A stretch of 64,000 nucleotides of DNA, taken from JALSHZ01 sp964614535 (GTDB taxonomy: Bacteria; Pseudomonadota; Gammaproteobacteria; UWMA-0217). The position numbers and the translations under genes were made by a program. Shown piece after piece: positions 16,384 to 25,184 of this stretch. The stretch spans positions 1-64,000 of the forward strand of contig CAZTOZ010000039.1 in NCBI GenBank assembly GCA_964614535.1, given 5' to 3'. Below the pieces are notes generated by a model that ran no database searches, was not told the origin of the DNA, and saw only the letters and a list, made by a program, of their open reading frames with translations. Numbering within the stretch: position 1 is the first letter of the stretch; every line of letters begins with the position of its first letter.

Positions 16384-17063
16384 CAGCTCCCCCCCTTGGC
16401 GGCGGAGTGGCGCTGCAGCAGCGTGATGAACTCTTCGACGAAATTGTCGTAGCGGGTGATCAACCGTTCCACGTCGTCGGAATAGCGGTTGTAGGCGATG
16501 ACGGCGGGGATGGCCGCGAACAGGCCGATGGCGGTGGCCACCAGCGCCTCGGCAATGCCCGGCGCCACCGCCGACAGCGTGTTCAGCTGCGCATCCCCCA
16601 GGGCGCGAAAGGAGTTCATGATGCCCCAGACCGTACCGAACAGGCCGATGTACGGGCTGGTCGAGCCCACGGTTGCCAGAAACGCCAGCGAACTCTCCAG
16701 ATTGTCCACCTCGCGCGACATCGCCACACGCATCGAGCGGGAGATCATGTCGATCTGTCCGATGAAGGCGCTGCGGCTCTTGAGCTGGCGCAGATACTCA
16801 CGAAAACCGGCGACGAAGATACTTTCGAGGCCCTGGGTCTCGCCCCGGGTCTTGACCGATTTGTAGAGCGCCTCGAGATCGCCACCGGACCAGAACTTCT
16901 CCTCGAACTCATCGGTGCGCTGCCGGGCACGGCCGATCTCACGCCATTTGATGACGATGATGGTCCACGATGCCAGCGACGCCAGCAACAGAATGAGCAT
17001 GACCGCCTTGACCACCAGGCTGGCGCCGGCGACGAGTTCGAGTATCGAAAGATCAACTGACAC
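16383..17063 (-). CDS. tolQ: Tol-Pal system protein TolQ
   Basis: This 226-aa MotA/TolQ/ExbB channel protein has three membrane segments (about residues 11-35, 130-155, 165-195) and the family motif GTVWGIMNSFRALG within a glycine-rich helix. It surrounds TolR and conducts protons to energise TolA. The start at 17063 overlaps the ybgC coding end by 11 bases. Confidence 0.96.
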   Translation of the reverse strand: MSVDLSILELVAGASLVVKAVMLILLLASLASWTIIVIKWREIGRARQRTDEFEEKFWSGGDLEALYKSVKTRGETQGLESIFVAGFREYLRQLKSRSAFIGQIDMISRSMRVAMSREVDNLESSLAFLATVGSTSPYIGLFGTVWGIMNSFRALGDAQLNTLSAVAPGIAEALVATAIGLFAAIPAVIAYNRYSDDVERLITRYDNFVEEFITLLQRHSAAKGGS

Positions 17064-17457
17064 GCTGAAACGCCTCGCTTATCGCTTCGGGAATGGGATG
17101 GGGCCGGAAACGACCGGCGTCGATGCAGACCACGACCACCTCGGCTTCGGCGAGGCAGGTTTCGTCACGCATCACCCGTTGCTGAAAGGTGATGCTGGTT
17201 CTTCCCCAGCCCGCGATTTCGGCCGAGACCCGCAACTGGTCGTTGAAGAAACCGGGGCTGCGGTAGTCGATCTTCGCCGCCTTGACGACGAAGATCACCC
17301 CGCTCTCTTCGCGCAGCCGGTCCTGCTCGAAGCCGCCGGCCCGCAACAGTTCGGTGCGGGCGCGCTCCATGAACCGCAGATAGTTGGCATAGTAGACGAC
17401 ACCACCGGCATCGGTGTCCTCGTAGTAGACCCTGACCGGCCACCAGAACGCTTCCAT
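17053..17457 (-). CDS. ybgC: Tol-Pal system-associated acyl-CoA thioesterase YbgC
   Basis: The 134-aa hot-dog fold protein has the 4-hydroxybenzoyl-CoA thioesterase-type active site VYYEDTDAGGVVYYANYLRF, with the catalytic aspartate near residue 13. YbgC hydrolyses acyl-CoA/acyl-ACP and is the conserved first gene of the Tol-Pal operon. It is the likely promoter-proximal gene: 103 bases of A/T-richer DNA separate it from ruvB. Confidence 0.95.
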   Translation of the reverse strand: MEAFWWPVRVYYEDTDAGGVVYYANYLRFMERARTELLRAGGFEQDRLREESGVIFVVKAAKIDYRSPGFFNDQLRVSAEIAGWGRTSITFQQRVMRDETCLAEAEVVVVCIDAGRFRPHPIPEAISEAFQRVS

Positions 17458-17503
17458 TTGACTCGCTTCGACCCTGAACGAATCTATCAGTGTAACGCAA
17501 CTG

Positions 17504-17532
17504 TTGTAAAAATGCCTATTGTTGCAAAAATG
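17504..17532. promoter_or_regulatory. Direct repeat in the tol operon promoter region
   Basis: TTGTAAAAATG (17504-17514) and TTGCAAAAATG (17522-17532) are repeated 18 bases apart in the short gap upstream of ybgC. The gap must hold the tol promoter on the minus strand. The repeats could be regulator half-sites or simply A/T-rich promoter DNA. Confidence 0.35.
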
Positions 17533-17560
17533 TCATAATTTGCGCCGAAGGCCGGGTGGC

Positions 17561-18604
17561 TCATCCCTCCCCGAACAGATCGTCCGATCCACCGGACAGA
17601 TCCTGCGCCGGCGGCTGAAGACCGAAATGGAGGTAGGCGGTACGGGTGGCCACCCGGCCGCGCGGCGTGCGCATCATGAAGCCCTGCTGAATCAGATAGG
17701 GTTCGATGACGTCCTCGATGGTGCCGCGCTCCTCGCCAATGGCGGCAGCGATGGAATCGACGCCCACCGGCCCGCCGTCGAACTTCTCCATGATCGCCAG
17801 CAACACCCGCCGGTCCATCGAATCGAAGCCGTGGACATCGACATTGAGCATATTGAGCGCGGCATCGGCCACCGCCTTGTCGATATGACCGTCGGCCTTC
17901 ACCTCGGCGTAGTCCCGCACCCGGCGCAGCAGCCGGTTGGCGATCCGCGGCGTGCCCCGGGCGCGGCGCGCGATCTCCATCGCCCCCCCTTCGTCGATGC
18001 GGACACCGATGATCCGCGCCGACCGGGTGACGATGTGGGCGAGATCATCGCGGCTGTAGAACTCCAATCGCTGGACGATGCCGAAACGGTCGCGCAACGG
18101 CGAGGTCAGCAAGCCGGCGCGGGTGGTGGCGCCAACCAGCGTGAAGCGCGGCAGATCGAGTTTGATCGATCGCGCCGACGGCCCTTCACCGATCATGATG
18201 TCGAGCTGGAAGTCCTCCAGTGCCGGATAGAGAATCTCCTCGATGGCGGGACTCAGGCGGTGGATCTCATCGACGAACAGCACGTCCCCCTCCTCCAGAT
18301 TGGTGAGGATGGCGGCCAGATCGCCCGCTTTCTCCAGCACCGGGCCGGAGCTGACACGGAGATTGGCATTCATCTCGTGGGCGATGATGTTGGAGAGAGT
18401 GGTCTTGCCAAGCCCTGGCGGGCCGAAGATCAGCACGTGGTCCAGGCACTCACCACGCGCACGGGCCGCACCGATGAAGATCTCCATCTGCTCGCGGACG
18501 CGGGGCTGGCCACGATAGTCGGCCAGCGTGCGCGGCCGGATGCTCACCTCCGCCCCTTGGTCGCCCGGCTCGGGCAGCGGGTTGATCAATGGATCACGAT
18601 TCAC
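17561..18604 (-). CDS. ruvB: Holliday junction branch-migration ATPase RuvB
   Basis: The 347-aa AAA+ ATPase shows Walker A GPPGLGKTTL (about residue 60), Walker B FVDEIHRLSP, sensor 1 GATTRAG, and the C-terminal winged-helix DNA-binding part GFMMRTPRGRVAT. It drives branch migration with RuvA. The start overlaps the ruvA stop by four bases. Confidence 0.97.
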   Translation of the reverse strand: MNRDPLINPLPEPGDQGAEVSIRPRTLADYRGQPRVREQMEIFIGAARARGECLDHVLIFGPPGLGKTTLSNIIAHEMNANLRVSSGPVLEKAGDLAAILTNLEEGDVLFVDEIHRLSPAIEEILYPALEDFQLDIMIGEGPSARSIKLDLPRFTLVGATTRAGLLTSPLRDRFGIVQRLEFYSRDDLAHIVTRSARIIGVRIDEGGAMEIARRARGTPRIANRLLRRVRDYAEVKADGHIDKAVADAALNMLNVDVHGFDSMDRRVLLAIMEKFDGGPVGVDSIAAAIGEERGTIEDVIEPYLIQQGFMMRTPRGRVATRTAYLHFGLQPPAQDLSGGSDDLFGEG

Positions 18605-19200
18605 AACGCCCCCTTGAGCGCCGCGCGGATGATCTCTTCACTGCCCATTCCCGGCGTCGCCGCCTTCTTCGCCATCTTGGCCGCCTCCTGCGGCCGGTAA
18701 CCGAGCGCTTCGAGCGCCAGCGTCGCCTCGGCCACCGGATCCTCGGCCGGCGCCGGGGCCGGACCACCGGTGGCGAGGCCACCCTCCGGCAACTCGATGG
18801 CGGCTACGCGATCCCGCATCTCGACGATCAGCCGGTCGGCGGTCTTTTTGCCAATACCCGGCAGCCGCACCAACGCCGCCTGATCGCCACTCTCGACACA
18901 AACTCGAAACTCCTGCGGGTTCATGCCGGAGAGAATCGCCAGCGCCATCTTGGCACCGACGCCGTTGACCCGGAGCAGCTGGCGAAACAGGCTGCGCTCG
19001 GCCTCGGTGAGAAAGCCATAGAGAATCTGTGCGTCTTCGCGGACATGGAAGTGGATGACCAGCGTGACCGGCTCGCCGGTGGCGGGCAGCTCGAAGAAGG
19101 TGCTCATCGGCGCCTGCACCTCGTAACCGACACCGCCGACGTCGAGCAACAGCGCTGGCGGCTGTTTTTGCAGCAGCGTCCCTCGGAGGCGGCCGATCAT
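18601..19200 (-). CDS. ruvA: Holliday junction branch-migration protein RuvA
   Basis: The 199-aa protein begins MIGRLRGTLLQ and has the OB-fold N-terminal domain, two helix-hairpin-helix DNA-binding segments (VNGVGAKMALAILSG and LPGIGKKTADRLIVEM), an acidic/Ala-Pro linker and the C-terminal RuvB-binding domain (ALEALGYRPQEA). It specifically binds four-way junctions. It overlaps ruvC by four bases. Confidence 0.97.
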   Translation of the reverse strand: MIGRLRGTLLQKQPPALLLDVGGVGYEVQAPMSTFFELPATGEPVTLVIHFHVREDAQILYGFLTEAERSLFRQLLRVNGVGAKMALAILSGMNPQEFRVCVESGDQAALVRLPGIGKKTADRLIVEMRDRVAAIELPEGGLATGGPAPAPAEDPVAEATLALEALGYRPQEAAKMAKKAATPGMGSEEIIRAALKGAL

Positions 19201-19700
19201 CGCAACGCCTTCAGTTCGGCCAGCCGGCGGTTGGAGGCCGCGGTGTGGGCGTGGCAGAGCGCCACCGCCAACGCATCCGCCGCATCGGCCTGGAGCCGGC
19301 CCTGGAGATTGAGCATCGTCTTGACCATCTGTTGCACCTGCACCTTGTCCGCGCCGCCGGTGCCAACCACCGACTTCTTCACCACCTTGGCGGTGTATTC
19401 GGCCACCGGCAGCTCCAGGATGACACCGGCGCAGATGGCCGCGCCCCGGGCCTGGCCGAGCTTGAGGGCGGAATCGGCGCTGCGCGCGACGAAGACCTTC
19501 TCGACCGCCATTTCGACCGGCCGGAAATCCTCGATGACGTTACTGACCTCACGATAGATCAGGCCCAACCGGTCGGCCAGCGTCTCGCCATCGACGACGA
19601 TGGCACCGCTGGTGACATGGCGGCTGTAGCGGCCATCGCTGTCGATGACTCCGTAACCGGTGACCCGCGAGCCGGGATCGATGCCGAGAACCCGAATCAC
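19197..19700 (-). CDS. ruvC: Crossover junction endodeoxyribonuclease RuvC
   Basis: The 167-aa RNase H-fold resolvase carries GIDPGSRVTGYG with the first catalytic aspartate near residue 7, an EKVFVARS segment (glutamate near 68) and the C-terminal DAADALAVALCH with the last acidic pair. It cleaves Holliday junctions. It is first of ruvCAB and follows yebC by 45 bases, the standard order. Confidence 0.97.
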   Translation of the reverse strand: MIRVLGIDPGSRVTGYGVIDSDGRYSRHVTSGAIVVDGETLADRLGLIYREVSNVIEDFRPVEMAVEKVFVARSADSALKLGQARGAAICAGVILELPVAEYTAKVVKKSVVGTGGADKVQVQQMVKTMLNLQGRLQADAADALAVALCHAHTAASNRRLAELKALR

Positions 19701-19745
19701 CGGCGCGACTCCGCAGGGCTGAGAATCGGCATCCGGCCAGCGGGC

Positions 19746-20492
19746 CTAGGCGTTTTCCAGCACCTCATCGGGAATGTCGGCATTGGTATAGACCTCCTGT
19801 ACATCGTCGAGGTCTTCGAGCCGGTCGATCATCCGCATGACCTTTTCACCGGTTTCGACGTCGAGCGGTGACAACGTGTCGGGACGCAGCGTCACCTCGG
19901 CGTTGTCGGGAGAGAGCCCGGCCGCTTCGATGGCGTCCTTGACGGACTGGTAGTCGGCCGGCGTGGTGAGCACATCGATGGAGCCATCGTCGTTGGTGAC
20001 AACGTCCTCGGCACCAGCTTCCAGCGCGGCCTCCATGATGGCGTCCTCATCGGCGCCGGGCCCAAAGCTGATGACACCGGTCTTGGTGAACAGATAGGCT
20101 ACCGAACCGTCGGTGCCCAGGTTGCCGCCCGCCTTGGAGAAGGCGTGCCGAACCTCGGAGACGGTGCGATTGCGATTGTCGGTGAGGCAGCTGACCATGA
20201 CGGCAACGCCGCCCGGGCCGTAGCCTTCGTAGACCACCTCCTCGTAGTTGGCGCCCTCGGTCTCACCGGCGCCCCGCTTGGCGGCCTTCTCGATCGTGTC
20301 CTTCGGCATATTGGCGGCCAGCGCCTTGTCCACCGCCAGGCGCAACCGCGGGTGGGCGGCGGGATCCGAGGTCTTGCCCTCTTTCGCCGCCACGGTGATT
20401 TCACGAATCAGCTTGGTCCAGACCTTGGCGCGCTTCTTGTCGTTGGCAGCCTTCTTGTGCTTGATATTGGCCCACTTGCTATGTCCAGCCAT
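19746..20492 (-). CDS. yebC: YebC/PmpR family transcriptional regulator
   Basis: The 248-aa protein begins MAGHSKWANIKHKKAANDKKRAK, the family signature, and has the RNRTVSEVRHAFSKAGGNLG segment. Members act as DNA-binding regulators or, as shown more recently for some homologues, as ribosome-associated factors relieving stalls; which applies here is unknown. It precedes ruvC in the classic arrangement. Confidence 0.95.
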   Translation of the reverse strand: MAGHSKWANIKHKKAANDKKRAKVWTKLIREITVAAKEGKTSDPAAHPRLRLAVDKALAANMPKDTIEKAAKRGAGETEGANYEEVVYEGYGPGGVAVMVSCLTDNRNRTVSEVRHAFSKAGGNLGTDGSVAYLFTKTGVISFGPGADEDAIMEAALEAGAEDVVTNDDGSIDVLTTPADYQSVKDAIEAAGLSPDNAEVTLRPDTLSPLDVETGEKVMRMIDRLEDLDDVQEVYTNADIPDEVLENA

Positions 20493-20580
20493 CTTCTCTC
20501 TCTCCGCTCGGGGATCAAAATCTTATCACGGGCGGGCGCCCCGCACGGCGCGCAGGAAGGAACGCACCGATCGCCCTCGA

Positions 20581-21117
20581 CTACTGGGTCGGTGTCTGTT
20601 CCGAGGATGCCAGGATCTCTTCGACACTGGGATTGGCATCCACCGCTCCGCCGGCCTCCACCTCCTCTTCGGTGGCGTCACGGACGGTGAGGATCTCCAG
20701 CTTGAAGATCACTTCACGGCCACACAGCGGGTTGTTGCCATCGACGGTGACGGTCTTCTCGTCGACCCGGGTGACGAGAAATTCACGCACCTCGCCCTTT
20801 TCGTTCTCGGTGACGATCCGCGTGCCCACCTTGCGATACTCCTCCGGCACGTTTTCGATCCGGTCGGTAAAGACCAGCCCCTCGTCACGAGGTCCGTAGA
20901 GCAGGTTGCAGTCGATCGGGACATCGATGGTATCGCCGGCTCGCCGGCCGGCCAGCTCGGCCGCCACCTCTTCCGAGAGGATGTCGGTCAGCCCGTGAAT
21001 GTAGCTGACGGGGTAGTCGATCTGCACCAGCGTGTCACCGCTCTTGCTGTCCACCACCCGATATTTGAGTTCGACGAACTTGCCGTCCGCGATGACGTCT
21101 TGTTCACTCATGGTCAT
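20581..21117 (-). CDS. FKBP-type peptidyl-prolyl isomerase, SlyD-like
   Basis: The 178-aa protein shows an FKBP domain split by an insert-in-flap region: ELKYRVVDSKSGDTL, the PVSYIHG segment, YGPRDEGLV in the flap, and the characteristic VDGNNPLCGREVIFKLEILTVRDATEEE end. SlyD proteins combine proline isomerase and chaperone activity. The His/Cys-rich metal-binding tail of enterobacterial SlyD is missing; the C-terminus is short and acidic. The first ATG at 21117 shares its A with the stop of the upstream 116-aa gene (TGATG), indicating translational coupling; a second ATG two codons later is also possible. Confidence 0.85.
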   Translation of the reverse strand: MTMSEQDVIADGKFVELKYRVVDSKSGDTLVQIDYPVSYIHGLTDILSEEVAAELAGRRAGDTIDVPIDCNLLYGPRDEGLVFTDRIENVPEEYRKVGTRIVTENEKGEVREFLVTRVDEKTVTVDGNNPLCGREVIFKLEILTVRDATEEEVEAGGAVDANPSVEEILASSEQTPTQ

Positions 21118-21467
21118 CAGAATATCGTCGCGCCGAAGATCTTGATCTCGCCATCTTCGTAGCCAAGCACCAATCGCCCGAGCCATTCGCCGGGTATCTT
21201 GTCGTTCTTCTGCTTGTACAACACAGTGACGTGCTCGCCCCGCCGGATGATGCCGAGAAACTCGGGATCCTTGGAGAGGTTCTTGGTGATCTTGGCGCGG
21301 GCGAACTGCTTGCCCAGCTCCACCTCGGTAAAATTGCTGATCAGCGTGCGGGAGAAGTTGCGGATGAACTTCCCGTAGTTGCCCTTGTTCGAGTTCTTGA
21401 TCAGATCGGCCCACAACGGGTCGGCAATCTCCCGAAGCTCCTCATCCGTCTTGTCGATGATGTTCAT
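21117..21467 (-). CDS. Uncharacterised 116-aa protein beside the apr operon
   Basis: I do not recognise the family. The soluble protein has an N-terminal helical half (TDEELREIADPLWADLIKNS, then FIRNFSRTLIS) and a C-terminal half predicted to be a small beta barrel (GEHVTVLYKQK, GEWLGRLVLGYEDGEIKIFG). No cysteine or cofactor motif is present. AGGAGAG sits six bases upstream of the ATG at 21467, a strong ribosome-binding site. It lies 131 bases downstream of aprA across a terminator and is translationally coupled to the SlyD-like gene. A link to APS reductase is inferred only from position. Confidence 0.7.
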   Translation of the reverse strand: MNIIDKTDEELREIADPLWADLIKNSNKGNYGKFIRNFSRTLISNFTEVELGKQFARAKITKNLSKDPEFLGIIRRGEHVTVLYKQKNDKIPGEWLGRLVLGYEDGEIKIFGATIF

Positions 21468-21532
21468 AATGAAACTCTCCTGAATTCCGTCGCACGGTTG
21501 TGAACCGCGCGATATTGCCACGATTCATATAA

Positions 21533-21562
21533 AAAAGGCCAGCAATCGCTTGCTGGCCTTTT
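21533..21562. terminator. Bidirectional terminator after aprA
   Basis: AAAAGGCCAGCAA and TTGCTGGCCTTTT form a perfect 13-bp stem with a four-base loop; the A-run on the plus strand gives a U-run for transcripts on the minus strand. It sits 37 bases downstream of the aprA stop. Confidence 0.92.
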
Positions 21563-21598
21563 CGGTTGACGCGGGCTTGCGCCCTTGTCGGGTCCGAC

Positions 21599-23470
21599 TT
21601 ACTCGTCGTCTCCCACGATGTGGTACAGCGGAGCCTTCTCCATCGTGTACTCACCGGTCTCGGGATCACGGCGAGAAACCGTCAGCACGTGCCAGTTCTC
21701 GTCGTCGAGCTTCATCTTGTCGCCACGGTAGTAGTAACCGGGCCAACGTGTCTCCTCACGGAACAGGGTGTGCTGGAGCACGGCCTCGGAAGTGAGGATA
21801 CGATGCTTCAGCTCCCATGCACGCAGCAGCTCGTGGATGTTCTCGGCAGCGATGCCGTTCTCCCAGTCCTCGTCGAGGATGGCGAGCTTCTTCAGACCAA
21901 TGTTCAACAGCTTGTCGTTGGTCATGTAGCTCACGGTCACACCACCACAGTACTCGTCCATCAGCTTCTGCAGACGATCGAGACCCTGACGCGGGTTGAT
22001 GTAGTGCGGGTTGACGGTACCGGCGACGATCTCGTTGCGGTAGATCCGGTAGGTCTCCAGCGGCTTGTAGATCTGCTTCTTGCGCATCTCGATCTGCTGG
22101 TCGGAGACACGAATGCCCTCGGCCTTGCCATCGTCGATGTATTTGCAAGCAGCCTTCGCAGCCAGACGACCTTCGGTGAAGGAGCCGGAGGAGAACGCGT
22201 GCGGCGTACCGCCGACGGCGTCACCGGCGCCGAACAGACCCTCTACCGTGGTCATCCGGTTGTAGCCCCAGAAATATTCCGGCGGGGAGACATCTTCCGG
22301 ACCAGAGCACCATGCGCCACAACCGGTGGCGTGGGAACCCATGACGTACGGCTCGGAAGTGGTCAGCTCGGGGTTCTCGTATTTCGGGTCGACGTCGGTG
22401 GCAGCCCAGAGAACGGCCTGACCGACGGTCATGCCGAGGAAGTTGTGCCAACCGATCTCCTCGAGGTGAGGATCCTGGAAGGCTTCCATCGTGACCATGT
22501 GGATCGGACCACGACCTGCATTCACCTCGTTGATGAAGGCGTGGTTACGCAGACAGGTCGGAATCGGACGGTGCGTGCGGTGGGATGCCTCGGGGTCGAG
22601 ATACTCCTTGCCCACCATCTCCTGCAGCGCCGGGAACCACTTGGACTCATACTCCTCGCCATAACCGTTCTGGGTGTAGGTCTTGAGGTGCAGGAAGTAG
22701 GCGCCAACCGGGCCGTAACCGTCCTTGAAGCGGGCCAGTACGATACGGTTTTCCATCTGGGTCATCTTCGCGCCAGCCTGGATCAACAGGCCATAGGCGG
22801 AACCGGAGGACCACGGCGCGTACCAAACACGGCCGGCACCCTCACCAACGGAACGCGGCTTGTAGATGTTGGAAGCACCACCGGCGGCTACGACCACGGT
22901 CTTCGACTTGAAGACATGGTAGTTGCCGGTACGGACGTTGAAACCAACGGCGCCGGCGACGCGGTTGTCCTTGTTCTCGTCCATCAGCAGATGGGTGACG
23001 CAGATACGGTTGAAGACCTTGTCGGCCGACTTCTTCGCCGCCTCGGCGACGATCGGCTTATAGGACTCACCGTGGATCATGATCTGCCAGCGACCTTCAC
23101 GCTGGTAGGTGCCGGTCTTGGGATTGCGCATCAGCGGCAGACCCCACTCCTCGAACTGGTGTACCGCCGAGTCGACGTGGCGCGCCATGTCGAACAGCAG
23201 ATCCTCACGCACCATGCCCATCAGGTCGATACGCGCATAGCGGACGTGATCTTCGGGGTTGTTCTCGCCGAAGCGGGTACCCATGTAGCAGTTGATGGCG
23301 TACAGGCCCTGGGCAACAGCACCGGAGCGGTCGATGTTCGCCTTTTCGGCGATGACGATCTTCTTGTCCGGACCCCAGTATCTTGCTTCGAAAGCAGCCC
23401 CTGTTCCGCCCAGGCCAGCGCCGACGACCAGTACGTCGATATCGTCTTCTACAATAGTCTCGTAAGTCAT
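21599..23470 (-). CDS. aprA: Adenylylsulfate reductase alpha subunit
   Basis: The 623-aa flavoprotein has an FAD-binding Rossmann start (VLVVGAGLGGTGAAFEA, residues 14-30) and strong similarity along its length to AprA of sulfur oxidisers. It includes GVAPSNIYKPRS-type flavin contacts (here AAGGASNIYKPRS) and a C-terminal YYYRGDKMKLDDENW segment. In a sulfur oxidiser it works in reverse of sulfate reducers, converting sulfite plus AMP to APS with release of two electrons through AprB. The start overlaps the aprB stop by one base. Length is slightly shorter than Desulfovibrio AprA, as in the Gammaproteobacteria. Confidence 0.97.
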   Translation of the reverse strand: MTYETIVEDDIDVLVVGAGLGGTGAAFEARYWGPDKKIVIAEKANIDRSGAVAQGLYAINCYMGTRFGENNPEDHVRYARIDLMGMVREDLLFDMARHVDSAVHQFEEWGLPLMRNPKTGTYQREGRWQIMIHGESYKPIVAEAAKKSADKVFNRICVTHLLMDENKDNRVAGAVGFNVRTGNYHVFKSKTVVVAAGGASNIYKPRSVGEGAGRVWYAPWSSGSAYGLLIQAGAKMTQMENRIVLARFKDGYGPVGAYFLHLKTYTQNGYGEEYESKWFPALQEMVGKEYLDPEASHRTHRPIPTCLRNHAFINEVNAGRGPIHMVTMEAFQDPHLEEIGWHNFLGMTVGQAVLWAATDVDPKYENPELTTSEPYVMGSHATGCGAWCSGPEDVSPPEYFWGYNRMTTVEGLFGAGDAVGGTPHAFSSGSFTEGRLAAKAACKYIDDGKAEGIRVSDQQIEMRKKQIYKPLETYRIYRNEIVAGTVNPHYINPRQGLDRLQKLMDEYCGGVTVSYMTNDKLLNIGLKKLAILDEDWENGIAAENIHELLRAWELKHRILTSEAVLQHTLFREETRWPGYYYRGDKMKLDDENWHVLTVSRRDPETGEYTMEKAPLYHIVGDDE

Positions 23471-23952
23471 CAGTAATAGACTCCTTCTTTCATTTTCAGA
23501 CCGTTGGATTCCAGGGTGTGGAGATCACCATCGTCCAGACGGATGTACTTGGGCTCGTTGTAGAGCAGCTGGCTGTCGCGCTGCTCCTGGCTCGGGGGCG
23601 GAACCTGCCGCAGGTTCGGGATGGCCGTACCCCAGGGCTTGGTGGTGATCGGCGCCAGCAGATCCCAGTCCTTCTTGCCGTTGCGGAAGATGATGCGCCA
23701 GGCGATGACACCCTTCTCCTCGTCACGACGCACACGGACAGAGTGGCCGAGCGGCGCGAAGTCCGCATAGCCCCGAACGTCGATGGCGTAGTGCGGGCAA
23801 GCCTTGACGCAGGAGTAGCACTCCCAGCACATGTTCGGCTCGATGTTGTATGCGCGGCGAGTGACCTCATCGATGTGCATGATGTCCGACGGGCAGATAT
23901 CTACACAGTGTCCGCATCCGTCGCAGCGGGTCATGTATACAAACGTAGGCAT
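23470..23952 (-). CDS. aprB: Adenylylsulfate reductase beta subunit
   Basis: The 160-aa iron-sulfur protein has eight cysteines in two ferredoxin-type groups, CDGCGHCVDICP (residues 10-21) and CWECYSCVKACP, holding two [4Fe-4S] clusters. The C-terminal tail that wraps around AprA follows. It passes electrons between the AprA flavin and the membrane partner. The gene is 44 bases after aprM. Confidence 0.97.
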   Translation of the reverse strand: MPTFVYMTRCDGCGHCVDICPSDIMHIDEVTRRAYNIEPNMCWECYSCVKACPHYAIDVRGYADFAPLGHSVRVRRDEEKGVIAWRIIFRNGKKDWDLLAPITTKPWGTAIPNLRQVPPPSQEQRDSQLLYNEPKYIRLDDGDLHTLESNGLKMKEGVYY

Positions 23953-23996
23953 AACTTAACCTCTATTAACTTGGAAGATTCGTAAAAGTGCCGTGC

Positions 23997-24830
23997 TCAG
24001 TAGTGGTTCGGCGATTCGCGTTTGATACCAAGCCCCATGTTCGGCGGATTGTCGCCCATGTAAGTCGGGATATCGGGGAACTTCTGCTTGGTCTGCGGAG
24101 AGCTCAGCTCGGGAACGTCCGGGAGCTTCTCGCGGGAGCCGTCGGCCCAGGCGACACGCTTCTGGAAGGCGGCGGCGGGCTTGAAGAACATGTGCGCGAA
24201 CTTGGACCACAGAACGGTACCGAACAGGGTGGTGGCCGCGATGATGAACAGCGCAAAGAAGATCCAGCCTGCGGTTGAGCCCTGGGTGAACGACCACAGC
24301 AGACCGAAAGTGGAGGTGGTCAGCAGGGAGACGATGAAGATGTCGTCACGGCCGACCTTGTACCAGGGCAGACCCTCGGAATAGACATCGACGCGGATGC
24401 CGAACCAGAACCAGTAGCCGCCGATGGCCAGCGACAGCGCACCGAGGTGCCACAGCAGGGGCCAGATGCCGGCATCCTTGGAAGTGGCGTAGCCGAAGAT
24501 CATGACCGCGGTGGAAATGACGAACACGATGAACCCGTACATGATCATCAGGTGAGAAGCGCGACGCTTGGGGTTGGAGAACTCACCGGACGTCAGCACC
24601 TCCTTGCCCAGCGTCTTCAGCGCCAGGGAGATCTTTTCGCCCCCACTCACGGTGCGCGTGGCGAGCTTCTTCTGCTCCTCGGCGTTCTTGAAAAAGTACT
24701 TGGCGCTCTTTTTGTGCACCATGTCCAGAATGGTCCCGCCTATGACGAGAATGACCATCAGGACGACATATGCCTGCATCATGCCAGGCGAGATATACGC
24801 TGAGAGTTCAGCGAAGGGGTTTGTCAACAT
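23997..24830 (-). CDS. aprM: AprM, APS reductase membrane anchor
   Basis: The 277-aa protein has five to six predicted membrane helices (about residues 15-35, 95-115, 125-145, 165-185, 192-215) and a hydrophilic C-terminal tail. It matches the AprM protein that replaces the QmoABC complex in many sulfur-oxidising Beta- and Gammaproteobacteria. It is thought to pass electrons from AprBA to the quinone pool; I see no heme-binding motif beyond scattered histidines. TAAGGAGT precedes the ATG at 24830. It is the first gene of the apr operon. Confidence 0.92.
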   Translation of the reverse strand: MLTNPFAELSAYISPGMMQAYVVLMVILVIGGTILDMVHKKSAKYFFKNAEEQKKLATRTVSGGEKISLALKTLGKEVLTSGEFSNPKRRASHLMIMYGFIVFVISTAVMIFGYATSKDAGIWPLLWHLGALSLAIGGYWFWFGIRVDVYSEGLPWYKVGRDDIFIVSLLTTSTFGLLWSFTQGSTAGWIFFALFIIAATTLFGTVLWSKFAHMFFKPAAAFQKRVAWADGSREKLPDVPELSSPQTKQKFPDIPTYMGDNPPNMGLGIKRESPNHY

Positions 24831-25184
24831 TTCAGATACTCCTTAACTCAAGCTAGTGAAACTCGTTTGACCAAAAAAACGACGACCTCGACCCACAGGT
24901 ATCGGCAATGCCGGGTCCACCGACCGCCCGGCCCGCGACCATCGGCTCCGGCCTGCCGCGCTGCGACGCCTGCTGCCCGCGATCTTCCGTATCCGTCAGA
25001 AGTACCGGCGCAGGGAACCTCTGGACCCAATGATCACTGGGCGTGCAATGTACACCAGGGAAACCGAGATGCTAAATAGAATATATTGTTGTCGTTATAA
25101 ACAGAGGGTATAAGCAACCGCTAATACCCTGATACTGTTGGGGAAGCGGGGACGGCAAGCCCTCCCGGGGGGCGACCCCAGGGC
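24831..25184. other. Gene-free region upstream of the apr operon
   Basis: These 354 bases separate the lipase-like gene from aprM, both on the minus strand. Apart from the aprM ribosome-binding site and an A/T-rich block at 25075-25105 that probably contains the apr promoter, I see no coding sequence. A G/C-rich imperfect hairpin (25158-25185) touches the end of the hydrolase gene. Confidence 0.55.

Noticed and set aside
21566..23476. A 636-codon open frame on the plus strand opposite aprA
   Set aside because: aprA and aprB are unmistakable on the minus strand; the antisense frame stays open because of the strong codon bias of a highly expressed gene.
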